Assembly: GCF_023721755.1 (NCBI RefSeq)
Contig: NZ_JAMDLH010000001.1
Coordinates: forward strand, 1,116,001-1,180,000
Reading direction: 5' to 3'
Source of the DNA: Pleomorphomonas sp. NRK KF1
GTDB taxonomy: Bacteria > Pseudomonadota > Alphaproteobacteria > Rhizobiales > Pleomorphomonadaceae
DNA length: 64,000 nucleotides
Below, one piece after another: positions 54,025-63,858 of this stretch. The stretch's first letter is position 1, and the number at the start of each line of letters is the position of its first letter. The notes beneath the pieces were generated by a model. It was not told the DNA's origin, did no database searches, and saw nothing but the letters and a program-made list of their open reading frames with translations. The position numbers were made by a program, and so were the translations under genes.

Positions 54025-56019
54025 TCAGAAGGCAGCGATCGCCGCGTCGAGGGCCACTCTTTCCCGGTCGGCGTTCGCCTGTGCCTCGGCACGCGCACCC
54101 TCGGCCTCCTCAATCGCCTTCTCGCTGCGCACGAGCTTGGCGATATACGACTTGGCGCTATCGGACGTCTCCGGCAGGGCGCCCAGGTTGGCGCGGATGC
54201 GCTCCTGCTCATCGGACTGACGTTGGATGGTCCGCTCGGCTCGTTCGATGGCGCGCTCGGCGTCTGCAACCCGCGTCTTGATGGCAACAATAGCCTTCAG
54301 TTTCTCCACGACTTCGGGATCGGTACCACGGGTGGAGGCATAGAACAGCAACGTATCCGACGATGCATCGGAGAGATGGACCGCCTCTCCATCGACGCGA
54401 GTCTCGGTCACCCGGATATCCTTCGTCGCGCCGGCCACGACATCGGTCCGCAAACGCAGCCGCTCCGGCTCGCTGGACACCACGTCGCCATCGCTCGTCA
54501 GCTCCGTGCCGCCTATGCGCATGTGGTCGATCATCACGGCGCGTGCTTCCTCCTTGGGCGCGGTGATATGGTAGACCGTCGTCCAGGCCTGCGATCTTTT
54601 CACGTTCAGTACGCCATCCCGTGGGGAAAGACCGACGATCGTCTCGCGATGATCCCGCTCGCTTGTGATGCGCGCCTTCGGATCGGCAGCGAAGGCGGCG
54701 AACCGCTTTTCGCCCGGAGGAATGCCGGCCACCTGCGCGTCGCCGAGATATCCGTCCTTGCCATAGACGGTGAAGATGCCGGGCGGTACGCTCTTGCCGG
54801 TGGTGTTGGAGAGGAAGACGGCCGCCTGCGGCGCGCTGCCACTGCCGTCGCGCCAGAGAGAGACCAGATCGGCGTCGAGGTCCGCATCGATGATCGGCAC
54901 GGTCAGCGTGGCCCCGGCCTTCAGCGTCACCGGCTGCGGCAGCGTGAACGAGACGCCGACATCGCCTTCTACGGACACCATGTCCGGCCCTCGCGACGGC
55001 GCGGCCGGAGCCGGCATGGCCTGCGCCCGCATCGCCATCATAGTCGGCGGTGCTTCGGCGGGGAGATCCGCCTCGCCCTCCGCTATGGAGGCGTCGAAAG
55101 CGCCACCGGCCGCCGCGCCGTCGACCAGCAGATCGACAGGCCCACCGGGCAACAGCAACGGCGCTTCGCGCCGCTCGCGCCAGTACATGTCGACCAGCCG
55201 TTGCCTGAGCGCCACCGGATTGGCCGAGGACAGCGTCAACTGCACGTCGCTCCAGTCGTCGCCGCTACCGTTCTCCAGCACCGCCCAGCCCTGGACGCGT
55301 GATTTTCCCCCCTCCGCCGGGACAATGCGATAGGCCGCCTTCCATACCGGCGCCGCAACCACATAGGAAAGCCGTACCGTGCGGGCACGCTTCCCAGTCG
55401 TTTCAATGGAGAGCGTCCGGAAGTTCGCATCGGCCGCCGCGCCAACGGCCGAGATCGCCGCGTCGATCCTCTGCTGCAAATCCTTGTCCGCAAAGACAAT
55501 ACTGGCGCCGGGACCAAGCAGTACCTCCGCGAAACTGCCATCGTCCTGACGCAAGGTCACCGCCGGCAGTTCGATCGGTTGTCCCTCGGTAGCGCGCGGC
55601 ACCTTGCTCGTCCCGAGAATCACACCGCTCGCCTTATGGCCGGCGCCATCGTCTATGGTCGCGGCCTGCCCCATCATGGCAGCGGCGATGCCGGCGGTGG
55701 AGGAAAGGTCCTCACGCTTCAGTGGCAGACGCTTGAAAGCCTCGGTAACGGCATTGGCGCCATCGAGAGTCACCGAAACGATGCTGCCGCCGGGATCGCT
55801 GACGAGAAGGCTTTTCAGGATGTCATCGGCCTGATCGGCCGGGATCTCCAAGGCCAGACGGCTTTCCCCGTCCGCAAGGTCAACGGTGCGAACGATCTCG
55901 GCGAGACCGCCCGAAGACAACAGCACCGACCCCACCCTATCGGCGGAAACCGCCGTCGTTGCGAAGACGAAAGGCGATACGCCGGAAAACAGCGCTGCGG
56001 CAAGCGGCATCGATTTCAC
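54025..56019 (-). CDS. DUF4139/DUF4140 family exported protein (mucoidy-inhibitor-like)
   Basis: A 664-residue exported protein with a GTG start (GGGAG 6 bases upstream) and a signal peptide (about 1-26). The DUF4139 core has RLSYVVAAPVWKAAYRIV and GWAVLENGSGDDWSDVQLTLSSANP. A Pro/Ala-rich region with SIAEGEADLPAEAPP lies in the middle. The last 80 residues are a predicted coiled coil (VADAERAIERAERTIQRQ). Such proteins occur in many bacteria; mucoidy inhibitor A is one relative, but bacterial function is unclear. Stand-alone gene, convergent with the porin. Confidence 0.85.
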   Translation of the reverse strand: MKSMPLAAALFSGVSPFVFATTAVSADRVGSVLLSSGGLAEIVRTVDLADGESRLALEIPADQADDILKSLLVSDPGGSIVSVTLDGANAVTEAFKRLPLKREDLSSTAGIAAAMMGQAATIDDGAGHKASGVILGTSKVPRATEGQPIELPAVTLRQDDGSFAEVLLGPGASIVFADKDLQQRIDAAISAVGAAADANFRTLSIETTGKRARTVRLSYVVAAPVWKAAYRIVPAEGGKSRVQGWAVLENGSGDDWSDVQLTLSSANPVALRQRLVDMYWRERREAPLLLPGGPVDLLVDGAAAGGAFDASIAEGEADLPAEAPPTMMAMRAQAMPAPAAPSRGPDMVSVEGDVGVSFTLPQPVTLKAGATLTVPIIDADLDADLVSLWRDGSGSAPQAAVFLSNTTGKSVPPGIFTVYGKDGYLGDAQVAGIPPGEKRFAAFAADPKARITSERDHRETIVGLSPRDGVLNVKRSQAWTTVYHITAPKEEARAVMIDHMRIGGTELTSDGDVVSSEPERLRLRTDVVAGATKDIRVTETRVDGEAVHLSDASSDTLLFYASTRGTDPEVVEKLKAIVAIKTRVADAERAIERAERTIQRQSDEQERIRANLGALPETSDSAKSYIAKLVRSEKAIEEAEGARAEAQANADRERVALDAAIAAF

Positions 56020-56201
56020 GTTGATCTCCCCCGAGACACGGTTTCATCCGATGGCGGCGATCCTGCCCGAGGAATGCGATGGCGCGAAGACCGACCTGTG
56101 GCGGCCTTGCGGCTTTTCGCCTGAGTCCGGGCTTCTGCGCTTGACAGGATCGCGCGTCACGGCGACCTATCGCCTGCCCAACGAGGAGATCACGGCCAGC
56201 C

Positions 56202-56444
56202 ATGATCCACTACAATCTGCACTGCGCCGCCTGCGGCCACGACTTCGACGACTGGTTCGGCGGCAATGCCGACTGGGAGGCCAGGAAGGCCGAGTATGCC
56301 TGCCCGTCCTGCGGCACCGCGCGGGTGGAGAAGGCGCTGATGGCGCCCAGCCTCGGCGCCGCCAAGGCGACCTTTGCGGCCGAGCCGGCCTGCAACCCCT
56401 CGGCCTGCGCCAATCCCGGCTGCCCGATGGCCGCCGGGTTCTGA
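56202..56444 (+). CDS. DUF1178 zinc-ribbon-like protein
   Basis: An 80-residue protein with CxxC pairs: C8-x2-C11 in LHCAACGHDF and C34-x2-C37 in YACPSCGTARVEKALMAPS, followed by a Cys-rich tail (ACNPSACANPGCPM). These look like a zinc ribbon, similar to FmdB-type regulators. DUF1178 members are usually longer (about 140), so this is a short form. Function unknown. It ends 6 bp before the convergent map gene. Confidence 0.85.
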   Translation: MIHYNLHCAACGHDFDDWFGGNADWEARKAEYACPSCGTARVEKALMAPSLGAAKATFAAEPACNPSACANPGCPMAAGF

Positions 56445-56450
56445 GGCAGG

Positions 56451-57278
56451 TCAGGCCACCGTCAGCGGCGGCTTGAACAGGCCCTTCGGCGACAGCGTGA
56501 AGATCTCGCAGCCGGTATCGGTCACGCCGACGGCATGCTCGAACTGGGCCGACAGCGAGCGGTCGCGCGTGACGGCGGTCCAGCCGTCGGACAGCACCTT
56601 CACGTGCGGCCGGCCGAGATTGACCATCGGCTCGATGGTGAAGATCATGCCCGGCTTCAGCACGGGGCCTTCGCCCTTGCGGCCGTAGTGCAGGATGTTC
56701 GGCGTGTCGTGGAACAGCTTGCCGACGCCGTGACCGCAGAAGTCGCGCACCACCGAGCAGCGTTCGCCCTCGACATAACGCTGGATGGCCTCGCCGATGT
56801 CACCGGTGGTGTTGCCCGGCCGAACGGCCGCGATGCCGCGCATGAGCGACTCGTGCGTCACGTCGATCAGCCGCTCGGCTGCGCGCTTGATGGCGCCGAC
56901 GCCATACATGCGCGAGGAATCGCCGTGCCAGCCGTCGACGATGAAGGTCACGTCGATGTTGACGATCTCGCCTTCGCGCAGCGGCTTCTCGTCGGGAATG
57001 CCGTGACAAACCACGTGGTTGATCGAGGTGCAGACCGACTTGGTATAGCCGCGATAGTAGATAGTGGCCGGCAGGGCGCCGTGGTCCCGACCATAGCCAT
57101 AGACGAAGTCGTCGATCGCCTGGGTGGTGACGCCGGGCTTGACGAAATCGACGAGTTCGTCGAGGCAGGACGCCGTCAACTGGCAAGCCTTGCGCATGCC
57201 GTCGAAGTCGGCAGCGTTGTAAAGGCGAATGTCTCCGGTGTTGCGCAGCGGAGCGACCGCCGCGTCGACGTAATTGAT
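56451..57278 (-). CDS. map: Methionine aminopeptidase, type I
   Basis: A 275-residue metalloprotease that removes the initiator methionine. All metal and catalytic residues are visible: H in NHVVCHGIPDE, Asp in NIDVTFIVDGWHGDSS (two), H in CGHGVGKLFHDTPN, Glu in MIFTIEPMV and Glu in SAQFEHAVGVT. The start at 57278 (MINYVDAAVAPL) gives the usual family length; in-frame ATG codons at 57341 and 57380 would add a basic tail and cannot be excluded. sfsA is directly upstream with a gap of about 107 bp. Confidence 0.94.
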   Translation of the reverse strand: MNYVDAAVAPLRNTGDIRLYNAADFDGMRKACQLTASCLDELVDFVKPGVTTQAIDDFVYGYGRDHGALPATIYYRGYTKSVCTSINHVVCHGIPDEKPLREGEIVNIDVTFIVDGWHGDSSRMYGVGAIKRAAERLIDVTHESLMRGIAAVRPGNTTGDIGEAIQRYVEGERCSVVRDFCGHGVGKLFHDTPNILHYGRKGEGPVLKPGMIFTIEPMVNLGRPHVKVLSDGWTAVTRDRSLSAQFEHAVGVTDTGCEIFTLSPKGLFKPPLTVA

Positions 57279-57384
57279 CATCGGATCAACCAACCTCAGT
57301 CTGGCATTGGAAGCCGTGCGGCTTCGCGTTTTCGTCGTCATATACCCAAGCGCCGCGAGAAGTACATGCTCGCCACGCATTCTG

Positions 57385-58074
57385 TCAGAAATCGCTCCGG
57401 ATTTCGATTCCCCCAGGCGTGACGTCGGCATGCACCGCAAGCATCTCGACGCCGGCGGCCCGCGCCATAGCGGCCGCCGCCGCATAGACAGGGTCGATAT
57501 CGGCGGCGATCTCGAAACGGTCGCAGTCGCCGCGCTGGGTGAGATAGAGAAGAACGGCCCGGGCGCCCGCGCCGACCATGGCGGCGAGCTCGCCAAGATG
57601 CCTGGCGCCGCGCGCGGTGACGGCGTCGGGAAACTCGGCGATACCCGGCCGGCGCGACAACGTGACCGATTTCACCTCGACATAGCAGCGCGGACGCCCT
57701 TCGCCTTCGAGCAGCATGTCGACGCGGCTTCGCGTACCGTAGGCCACCTCTCGCCGCAGCGTCTGGTAGCCTGCCAGCGCGGGAATGCGTCCGCTGGAAA
57801 TCGCCTCGGCGACGATGCGGTTGGAAAGGCCGGTGTCGATGCCGACGAGAACGCCATTCACCTCGACCAGTTGCCAGCTCCAGGCGAGCTTGCGCTTCGG
57901 ATCATTCGAACGGGAAAGATAAACGCGTGAGCCAGGCGTCGCCAGCCCGAGCATCGAGCCGGAGTTGGCGACATGAGCCGTCACTTCCTCACCGTCGTCG
58001 AGACGACAGTCGGCGAGGAAGCGCTTGTAGCGGCGAACCAGGCGCGCAGGCACCAGCGGAGCAGGAAACAGCAT
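57385..58074 (-). CDS. sfsA: SfsA (sugar fermentation stimulation) family protein
   Basis: A 229-residue protein. Family runs: RLVRRYKRFLADCRLDDGEEVTAHVANSG, GLATPGSRVYLSRS and YVEVKSVTLSR, the last resembling the core of restriction-like nucleases. SfsA was described as a sugar-fermentation stimulator in E. coli; a nuclease-like or DNA-binding role is inferred from fold. Start site AAGGCGGA precedes the ATG. Same direction as map, likely one transcript. Confidence 0.93.
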   Translation of the reverse strand: MLFPAPLVPARLVRRYKRFLADCRLDDGEEVTAHVANSGSMLGLATPGSRVYLSRSNDPKRKLAWSWQLVEVNGVLVGIDTGLSNRIVAEAISSGRIPALAGYQTLRREVAYGTRSRVDMLLEGEGRPRCYVEVKSVTLSRRPGIAEFPDAVTARGARHLGELAAMVGAGARAVLLYLTQRGDCDRFEIAADIDPVYAAAAAMARAAGVEMLAVHADVTPGGIEIRSDF

Positions 58075-58105
58075 TCCGCCTTGTTCGCCGCTCCCACGGC
58101 TGCCG

Positions 58106-59524
58106 TCAAGGCGTGGCCTGCGCCTCGACTTCCGTCATGGCTGAGGCCAAAGGCGCGAGGCGATTGAGGATGTCCCTCGCCACCGGCTTGTAATCGTCAT
58201 TGAAGTGATGCCCACCGGGATGAACCAGCAGACTGAAGCCTTTGTCCTTCGGCAGGCGCGTGCAGGCGGTCTCGTCGTCCTCACTGCCGTAGATGCATTG
58301 GACTTTCACCGGCTCGACCTTCATGAGATCGGGCAGCGTCGACGGCCCGCTCGGGTCGGTCTTGCCGCCGAGAATGCCGGAAACCTGAATCTCGAACTGA
58401 TGGGCGCCCGTGTAGGCCAGCAGGGAGACCAGCTTGACGCCGGCCTTCCGATCCTCCGGCAGCGCCTGATAGATCGCCGGCAGCGCATCGGCGCCGAAGG
58501 AGTAGCCGATAAGCGCCACCTTGTGGACGCCCCACTTCTTCTCGTAGGTGTCGATCACCTTGGCAAGGTCGCCAGCGGCGTCGCCGGGGTCCACCTCGTT
58601 CCAGAAATAGCGCAGCGAATCGATGCCGACCACCGGCACACCCGCCTTGGCGAGATAGCCGCCGATCTCGGCGTCGATGTCGCGCCAGCCACCGTCGCCG
58701 GAATAGATGATTGCCAGCGTGTCATGCTTGGGAACGGCGGGCACCAGGGTGATGGGAATGCCGGCAAGCGGCGATCCGGTATCGCTCGTCGCGTCGAGTT
58801 GCTCCAGTACGGCACCGTCGAGCGTCCGCCCGGCGCCCTTGATGCTCTTGGCGGTGGCGATCGCAAATCCGGAGCCGACCATTTCGTCGACATGGGCGGC
58901 GCCCGCCGGATCGGCGATGCGGGTCATGTAGACGTCGATCGGATCGGGAAGGTGTCCCTTCTGCAGCTCGTAGATCCAGCCGGCGCCATGGGCGGAGCGA
59001 ACGTGCCGGGCCTCGCTGCACAGCTCCTTGCGAAGCGGCAGCGCGGCAGGCGGATCGACGGCGATGGTGCGGCCGATCGTCGCGTCCGGCGATTGGGCGG
59101 CCAGCGCCAAGGCAAAGGTGCCGCCCAGGCCCGAACCGGCGATAACAGGGGAGTGGTAGCTCTGGACGTCCAGTACGCGCTGGATGTTCTGGCTGACCTG
59201 CTCGACGTCGGACACGAAGTAGACGCAGTCGTCGGCAAGCATTTCCGCCTTGGCGAAGGTGGCCGGCGTGTCGATGCCGACGACGACGGCGCCGCTCGCG
59301 GCATAGCGGCGCGCTTTCACGCGATCCCAGAATCCATATCCCTCGCTGCCCGACAACAGGTAGACGAGTCCGGTCGGCTCGCCGCGTGGCGCGATCACTT
59401 CGGAGATGGCCAGCGTGTCCGTCTGCTCGGGCGGCAGGTGGGGAAACAGATACAGGAAGGCACCCGTCGACAGGCCGGCAACGCTGAGGAGGCCGACCAT
59501 GACGAACAATATCAGTCGCTTCAT
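58106..59524 (-). CDS. acvB: AcvB/VirJ-type periplasmic lysyl-phosphatidylglycerol hydrolase
   Basis: A 472-residue exported protein with an N-terminal signal/anchor (about 1-24, MKRLILFVMVGLLSVAGLSTG) and two alpha/beta-hydrolase-like halves. The C-terminal VirJ domain has the nucleophile Ser in LIGYSFGADALPAIYQ and a conserved SGDGGWRDIDAEIGGYLAKAG. AcvB in Agrobacterium/Rhizobium hydrolyses lysyl-PG and is required for acid tolerance and virulence. Its start overlaps the lpiA stop by 4 bases (TGA/ATG), so synthesis and turnover enzymes are coupled. Confidence 0.93.
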   Translation of the reverse strand: MKRLILFVMVGLLSVAGLSTGAFLYLFPHLPPEQTDTLAISEVIAPRGEPTGLVYLLSGSEGYGFWDRVKARRYAASGAVVVGIDTPATFAKAEMLADDCVYFVSDVEQVSQNIQRVLDVQSYHSPVIAGSGLGGTFALALAAQSPDATIGRTIAVDPPAALPLRKELCSEARHVRSAHGAGWIYELQKGHLPDPIDVYMTRIADPAGAAHVDEMVGSGFAIATAKSIKGAGRTLDGAVLEQLDATSDTGSPLAGIPITLVPAVPKHDTLAIIYSGDGGWRDIDAEIGGYLAKAGVPVVGIDSLRYFWNEVDPGDAAGDLAKVIDTYEKKWGVHKVALIGYSFGADALPAIYQALPEDRKAGVKLVSLLAYTGAHQFEIQVSGILGGKTDPSGPSTLPDLMKVEPVKVQCIYGSEDDETACTRLPKDKGFSLLVHPGGHHFNDDYKPVARDILNRLAPLASAMTEVEAQATP

Positions 59525-62115
59525 TTGGAAACGGCTCCCTTGAGGCCGCCGGAGATGATGAAGGTCACATCGGCGAGGGCCAGCAGCGGGTTGAGACCGC
59601 CGGCCACCGCCATGTAGCGCTGCTGCCAGACCGGATCGAACTTGGTCTTGAAAGCGCGCAGGCCGTGAAAGTTGTAGAAGGCGTTGCCATGCTCGAAGGC
59701 GGCACGGCCAAGCTTGTGCCAGAGCGGCGCCATCGGGCTGTCGGACAGACCGGCAAGCGGCGCCATGCCGAGGCTGAAATCCGCAAAGCCGGCCGCCTGG
59801 AAGTGCAGCAACACCCGGGTGAACAGCAGCTCCATCGTCCCGTTGGGCGACTTCGGCGTAAAGCGCATCAGGTCGATCGCCGCCTCGCGGCCATCGCCTG
59901 AGATCATCAACGTCGCGAAGGCGAAGATCCGCCCTTCCCGCTTCAGCACCGCCACCGGCTGCGACGCCACGTAGTCGGGTTCGAAGGCGCCGAGCGAGAA
60001 GGTCTTCTCGCGCGCCTTCCGCGCTTCCAGCCAACTCGCCGACACCGCCGCGAGTTCGTCGAGTATAGCCGGCACGCCCTCCGTCGGAACAACCTCGAAG
60101 ACGATGCCGTCGCGCTCGGCTTTGTTGATGGCATTGCGCAGGTTGCCGCGCCGGCTACCCTTGATGTCGAAGGCGGCAAGATCGACCACGGCTTCCTCGC
60201 CGAGCTTGAAGGCGGAGAGACCGGCATCCGCGTAAAGCGACAGGCTTTCCGCCGGCACCTGGTAGAACACGGCTCGGCCACCGTGGGCTCGGGCCAGTTC
60301 AATGAAGCGCCAGGCAAGTTCGCGCCGCCCCGCCTCCGCGCCGACCGGATCGCCGAGCGATATCCAGGAGCGGCCGCGCTTGGCGTACATCAGGAAGGCG
60401 AACCCATCGTCCGAAAACATCAGGTTCTTGTCGCCCATCCGGACGAGGTTGGCCGATGCACGATCGCTGCCGGCCAGGATGGCGACGGCACGCGCCAGAT
60501 CACCGGGCTCGGCCGGCTCGATCCGGCCGGACGGCGGACGGATCAGAAGCCAGGTCGCCACGGCGGCGGTGGCGAGCCCGATGCCCACGGCGGCGCGCAA
60601 TGAACGCGGCGCGGAGGCGGACATCTCGAACTGCCACCAAAGGTCATGGCTGTAGGGCACTTCCTTGTAGACGAAGAATAGGATGCCCAGGGCGAGCGCC
60701 AGGATCGAGGCGATGCAGAGCCACCAGGCCGGGCTGAGCCTGTCATGCAGCAGCGATGCCGGGCGATTGTAGAGATGTCGGCTGGACACCAGCCCGACGA
60801 TCAGGACTGCTAGCAACACGGCTTCGCCAATGGCCAGCGCCTTGAGAAGCGCCAGGGGAATCGATAGCGCCGTCAGCGTCAGCGTCAGCCACCACGCCCC
60901 GTCGAGCCGGTGGACGAGGCCGCGGCCTGAGACCAGCAGGAAGACGCCGATCACCGAGCCGACGAAATGGGCGCCCTCCACAAGCGGCAGCGGAACGAAG
61001 GACGCCATCAGGTCGAGCCGGGTGTCGGCCGGCGGCGTCACGCCGGAGAACACCAGCATGGCGCCGAGCACGATCGCCAGCGTGCCGAGGATGACCGGCG
61101 CTATGCCTGACACCGCCGCGGTGAGCGCCGGGCTGGCCATCGTCGCCCGCCGCGCCTCGCTGACGATCATCGCCGCCACCGCCACCACCAGCGGCACCAC
61201 ATAGTAGATGATGCGATAGATCAGCAACGCCGAGATCACGCCATCGATCGGCAACCGCGTGCCGAGAGCACCGACGACGATGGTCTCGAAAATGCCGACG
61301 CCGCCCGGCAGGTGGCTGAGCACGCCGGCGCCGACCGCCACCGAGAACACTGCGAGCACCACCGGGAACGAAACGTCGCCATCGGGAAGCAGGACGTAGA
61401 GGACGGCGGCGGCACAGGTGACGTCCACCGACGTGGCCAGCAGCTGGGCGAGAATATCCCGCGCTTCCGGCAGTGCCACGGCACGGCCGAACACGGTCAC
61501 CGAACCGCGCCGCAGGCTGGCAAACAGCAGCACCGCCGCGACGGCGGCCAACGCCAGCAGGCCGATGCCGCGGACCGTGGTGCCGGGCATGCCGATCAGC
61601 GATGCGAGATCCGGACCGGAGATGGCAAGCCCCAGGCCGGCGACGAAGGCGAGCCCGAAGCCGAAGGCCGCCGCGACATAGGCCACCACCTTGGCGATCG
61701 CCTCCGGCTCCAGCCCGAAGGGCGAGTAGAAGCGATAGCGGACCGAGCCGCCGGTCAGCGGGCCGAAGCCGGCGATGTTGCCCACGGCATAGGCGCAGAA
61801 GCTCGCCAGCGCCACCAGCCGGTAGGGAAGTCGGACGCCGGCAAAGCGCAGCGCATGCACGTCATAGATGGACAGCGCCAGGAAGCTGCCGGCCGTGAAC
61901 AGAAGGGCCAGCCCCACCTGCGTCCACGACGTATCGTCGATCGCGGCCACGAGATCGTCATAGACGACGTTCGACAGCAGGCGCGACAGCGCCAGGACCG
62001 ACAGCCCAACGATGAGGAGCGCTACGGCGGCGATGAGAAAAGGCTTCAGACGGACGAGGCGATGGGAAGGAGCGGCGGGAACGACGGCGGACTCCGAGGG
62101 CAATGCGGCGGGCAT
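59521..62115 (-). CDS. lpiA: Bifunctional lysylphosphatidylglycerol flippase/synthetase (LpiA/MprF)
   Basis: An 864-residue protein with an N-terminal flippase of about fourteen membrane helices and a C-terminal cytoplasmic synthase domain (DUF2156, about 540-864; LISLGDPVGAEAGRRE-like, FYQVPAESLSLYADAGLSAFKLGEEAVVDL, FEHGNAFYNFHGLRAFKTKFDPVW). It transfers lysine from Lys-tRNA to phosphatidylglycerol and flips the product, giving resistance to acid and cationic peptides. Length and architecture are complete. In rhizobia lpiA-acvB forms an acid-inducible operon. Confidence 0.95.
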   Translation of the reverse strand: MPAALPSESAVVPAAPSHRLVRLKPFLIAAVALLIVGLSVLALSRLLSNVVYDDLVAAIDDTSWTQVGLALLFTAGSFLALSIYDVHALRFAGVRLPYRLVALASFCAYAVGNIAGFGPLTGGSVRYRFYSPFGLEPEAIAKVVAYVAAAFGFGLAFVAGLGLAISGPDLASLIGMPGTTVRGIGLLALAAVAAVLLFASLRRGSVTVFGRAVALPEARDILAQLLATSVDVTCAAAVLYVLLPDGDVSFPVVLAVFSVAVGAGVLSHLPGGVGIFETIVVGALGTRLPIDGVISALLIYRIIYYVVPLVVAVAAMIVSEARRATMASPALTAAVSGIAPVILGTLAIVLGAMLVFSGVTPPADTRLDLMASFVPLPLVEGAHFVGSVIGVFLLVSGRGLVHRLDGAWWLTLTLTALSIPLALLKALAIGEAVLLAVLIVGLVSSRHLYNRPASLLHDRLSPAWWLCIASILALALGILFFVYKEVPYSHDLWWQFEMSASAPRSLRAAVGIGLATAAVATWLLIRPPSGRIEPAEPGDLARAVAILAGSDRASANLVRMGDKNLMFSDDGFAFLMYAKRGRSWISLGDPVGAEAGRRELAWRFIELARAHGGRAVFYQVPAESLSLYADAGLSAFKLGEEAVVDLAAFDIKGSRRGNLRNAINKAERDGIVFEVVPTEGVPAILDELAAVSASWLEARKAREKTFSLGAFEPDYVASQPVAVLKREGRIFAFATLMISGDGREAAIDLMRFTPKSPNGTMELLFTRVLLHFQAAGFADFSLGMAPLAGLSDSPMAPLWHKLGRAAFEHGNAFYNFHGLRAFKTKFDPVWQQRYMAVAGGLNPLLALADVTFIISGGLKGAVSK

Positions 62116-62294
62116 GATCGACCTGAAAGGAACAAAGCCGGGCGGACGCCCTGCAATCAGCGCCTTATCTTGCTCGATTGCGTCAATCCGGCGGCGTTTA
62201 GGGCGCCCAAACTTTAATTCCGCGTAATGTTCGCGATTGTCTCCGGACCCGGAATCCCCGACAAACGGAACAACGATTCCAAAGGCGCAGACGC

Positions 62295-63062
62295 ATGACA
62301 GTTCAGTCCCCTACCGCCGCCGTTCTCGTCATCGGCGACGAGATTCTTTCCGGCCGCACCCGCGACACCAACTCCGGCCATATCGCCGCCTTTCTCACCG
62401 AAATCGGTATCGACCTCCGCGAGGTTCGCGTCGTTCCCGACGAGGAAGACCGCATCGTGGCGGCGCTTGATGCATTGCGCACGGCCTATACCTACGTCTT
62501 CACCACCGGCGGCATCGGACCGACCCACGACGACATCACCGCAGATGCCGTGGCCAAGGCGTTCGGCGTCGCCATCGAGCACCATCCCGACGCCGTAGAG
62601 ATCCTGCGCCAGCACTATGTGACGCCGGAGGAACTCACCGAGGCGCGTCTCCGGATGGCGCGCATCCCGGTGGGGGCGACGCTGATCGACAATCCGGTTT
62701 CCAAGGCGCCGGGCTTCCACATCGGCAACGTCTTCGTCATGGCCGGCGTGCCCAAGATCATGCAGGCGATGCTGCTCAACGTCGAAAAGAAACTCAACGG
62801 GGGCGTGCCGGTACAATCGGTCACGGTCGACTGTCCGTTCGGCGAGGGGGTGATCGGCTCGGCGCTCGGCGAGGTGGCCAAGGCCAATCCGCGCGTCTCC
62901 ATCGGCAGCTACCCGATCCTCGCGGCCCGCAACTTCTCCACCAAGCTGGTGATCCGCTCGCGCGATCCGGAGGCCCTGGCGGCCGCCACGGTGGCGGTGG
63001 AAGCGATGCTGGCCTCGATCACCCGCGACAAAGCCGGGGATAGCACTCTCACCGACTATTGA
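62295..63062 (+). CDS. MoCF/CinA-like molybdopterin-binding domain protein
   Basis: A 255-residue protein of the CinA N-terminal / MoCF_biosynth family. [19 protein letters not shown] and [18 protein letters not shown] hold the conserved molybdopterin-binding GD and GGxGxxxDD motifs. It is shorter than full CinA and lacks the C-terminal deamidase domain. Such proteins are widespread; the exact activity (possibly pyrophosphatase-like, as in the CinA N-terminal domain) is unproven. Start supported by AAGGCG 6-10 bases upstream. gpt follows about 60 bp later in the same direction. Confidence 0.9.
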   Translation: MTVQSPTAAVLVIGDEILSGRTRDTNSGHIAAFLTEIGIDLREVRVVPDEEDRIVAALDALRTAYTYVFTTGGIGPTHDDITADAVAKAFGVAIEHHPDAVEILRQHYVTPEELTEARLRMARIPVGATLIDNPVSKAPGFHIGNVFVMAGVPKIMQAMLLNVEKKLNGGVPVQSVTVDCPFGEGVIGSALGEVAKANPRVSIGSYPILAARNFSTKLVIRSRDPEALAAATVAVEAMLASITRDKAGDSTLTDY

Positions 63063-63121
63063 AATCGACGCAAAACAGGCATTTGAAGAGCCCCTCGCCT
63101 GATCGCATGAGGATCGCCAAC

Positions 63122-63643
63122 ATGTCCCCGCAAGACGCCCAGCCGCTCGCCCCCAAGGCTTTCCCGGTCTCCTGGGACCAGTTCCACCGCGATGCCCGCG
63201 CCCTCGCCTGGCGGCTCGCCGGCCTCGGCGAATGGAAAGCCATCGTCTGCATCACCCGCGGCGGCCTGGTGCCAGCGGCCATCGTGGCGCGCGAGCTCAA
63301 CATCCGCGTCATCGAAACGGTCGGCATTGCCTCCTATCACGACTATACCTCGCAAGGTGAGCTGCAGATCATCAAGGAGGTCAGTCCCGAGATCGTCGCC
63401 CTTGATGGCGGCGAAGGCGCGGGCGTGCTGATCATCGACGATCTCGTCGATACCGGGAAGACGGCCCGCATGGTTCGCGACATGATGCCGAAGGCCCACT
63501 TCGCCACCGTCTATGCCAAGCCCAAGGGCCGGCCGCTGGTCGACACCTTCATCACCGAGGTCAGCCAGGATACGTGGATCTACTTCCCCTGGGACCTGGG
63601 TTTTGCCTTCCAGCCGCCGATTTCCCGTCAGGGCAACGACTGA
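63122..63643 (+). CDS. gpt: Xanthine-guanine phosphoribosyltransferase
   Basis: A 173-residue purine salvage enzyme. PRPP-binding motif [17 protein letters not shown] is intact and the substrate/hood regions include [18 protein letters not shown] and [17 protein letters not shown]. The end [14 protein letters not shown] is typical of XGPRT. The start at 63122 (MSPQDAQP) is chosen; an ATG five codons earlier is possible. It is likely co-transcribed with the MoCF gene upstream. Confidence 0.93.
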   Translation: MSPQDAQPLAPKAFPVSWDQFHRDARALAWRLAGLGEWKAIVCITRGGLVPAAIVARELNIRVIETVGIASYHDYTSQGELQIIKEVSPEIVALDGGEGAGVLIIDDLVDTGKTARMVRDMMPKAHFATVYAKPKGRPLVDTFITEVSQDTWIYFPWDLGFAFQPPISRQGND

Positions 63644-63692
63644 TCTGCTAGATTTTTATTCACCACGTAAATAACTGATTCGCCAAAGTTTA

Positions 63693-63724
63693 GACTGGAC
63701 AAGCCTATTTGCGGTTGTCCAGTC
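63693..63724 (+). repeat. Perfect 10-bp inverted repeat downstream of gpt
   Basis: GACTGGACAA and TTGTCCAGTC flank a 12-base loop. No T-run follows. It sits in the 5' region of the rlpA-like gene and could be an operator or leader hairpin, or a weak terminator for gpt. Confidence 0.6.
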
Positions 63725-63858
63725 CGAACTGGCATGGCCTGATTCTCGCCGCATTCTTCCCTGTTTTGAGCCTCCGTCGCTGATCGCCGGTAACCTTCGG
63801 TGGTCCCTAAGGAGGCTCGTCCGCGCTGCCAACGCGGGTTCAAACAGGATTGACTGCA

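Noticed and set aside
63780-63858. tRNA-like GGTTCAAAC string
   Set aside because: No acceptor or anticodon stem can be formed around it.
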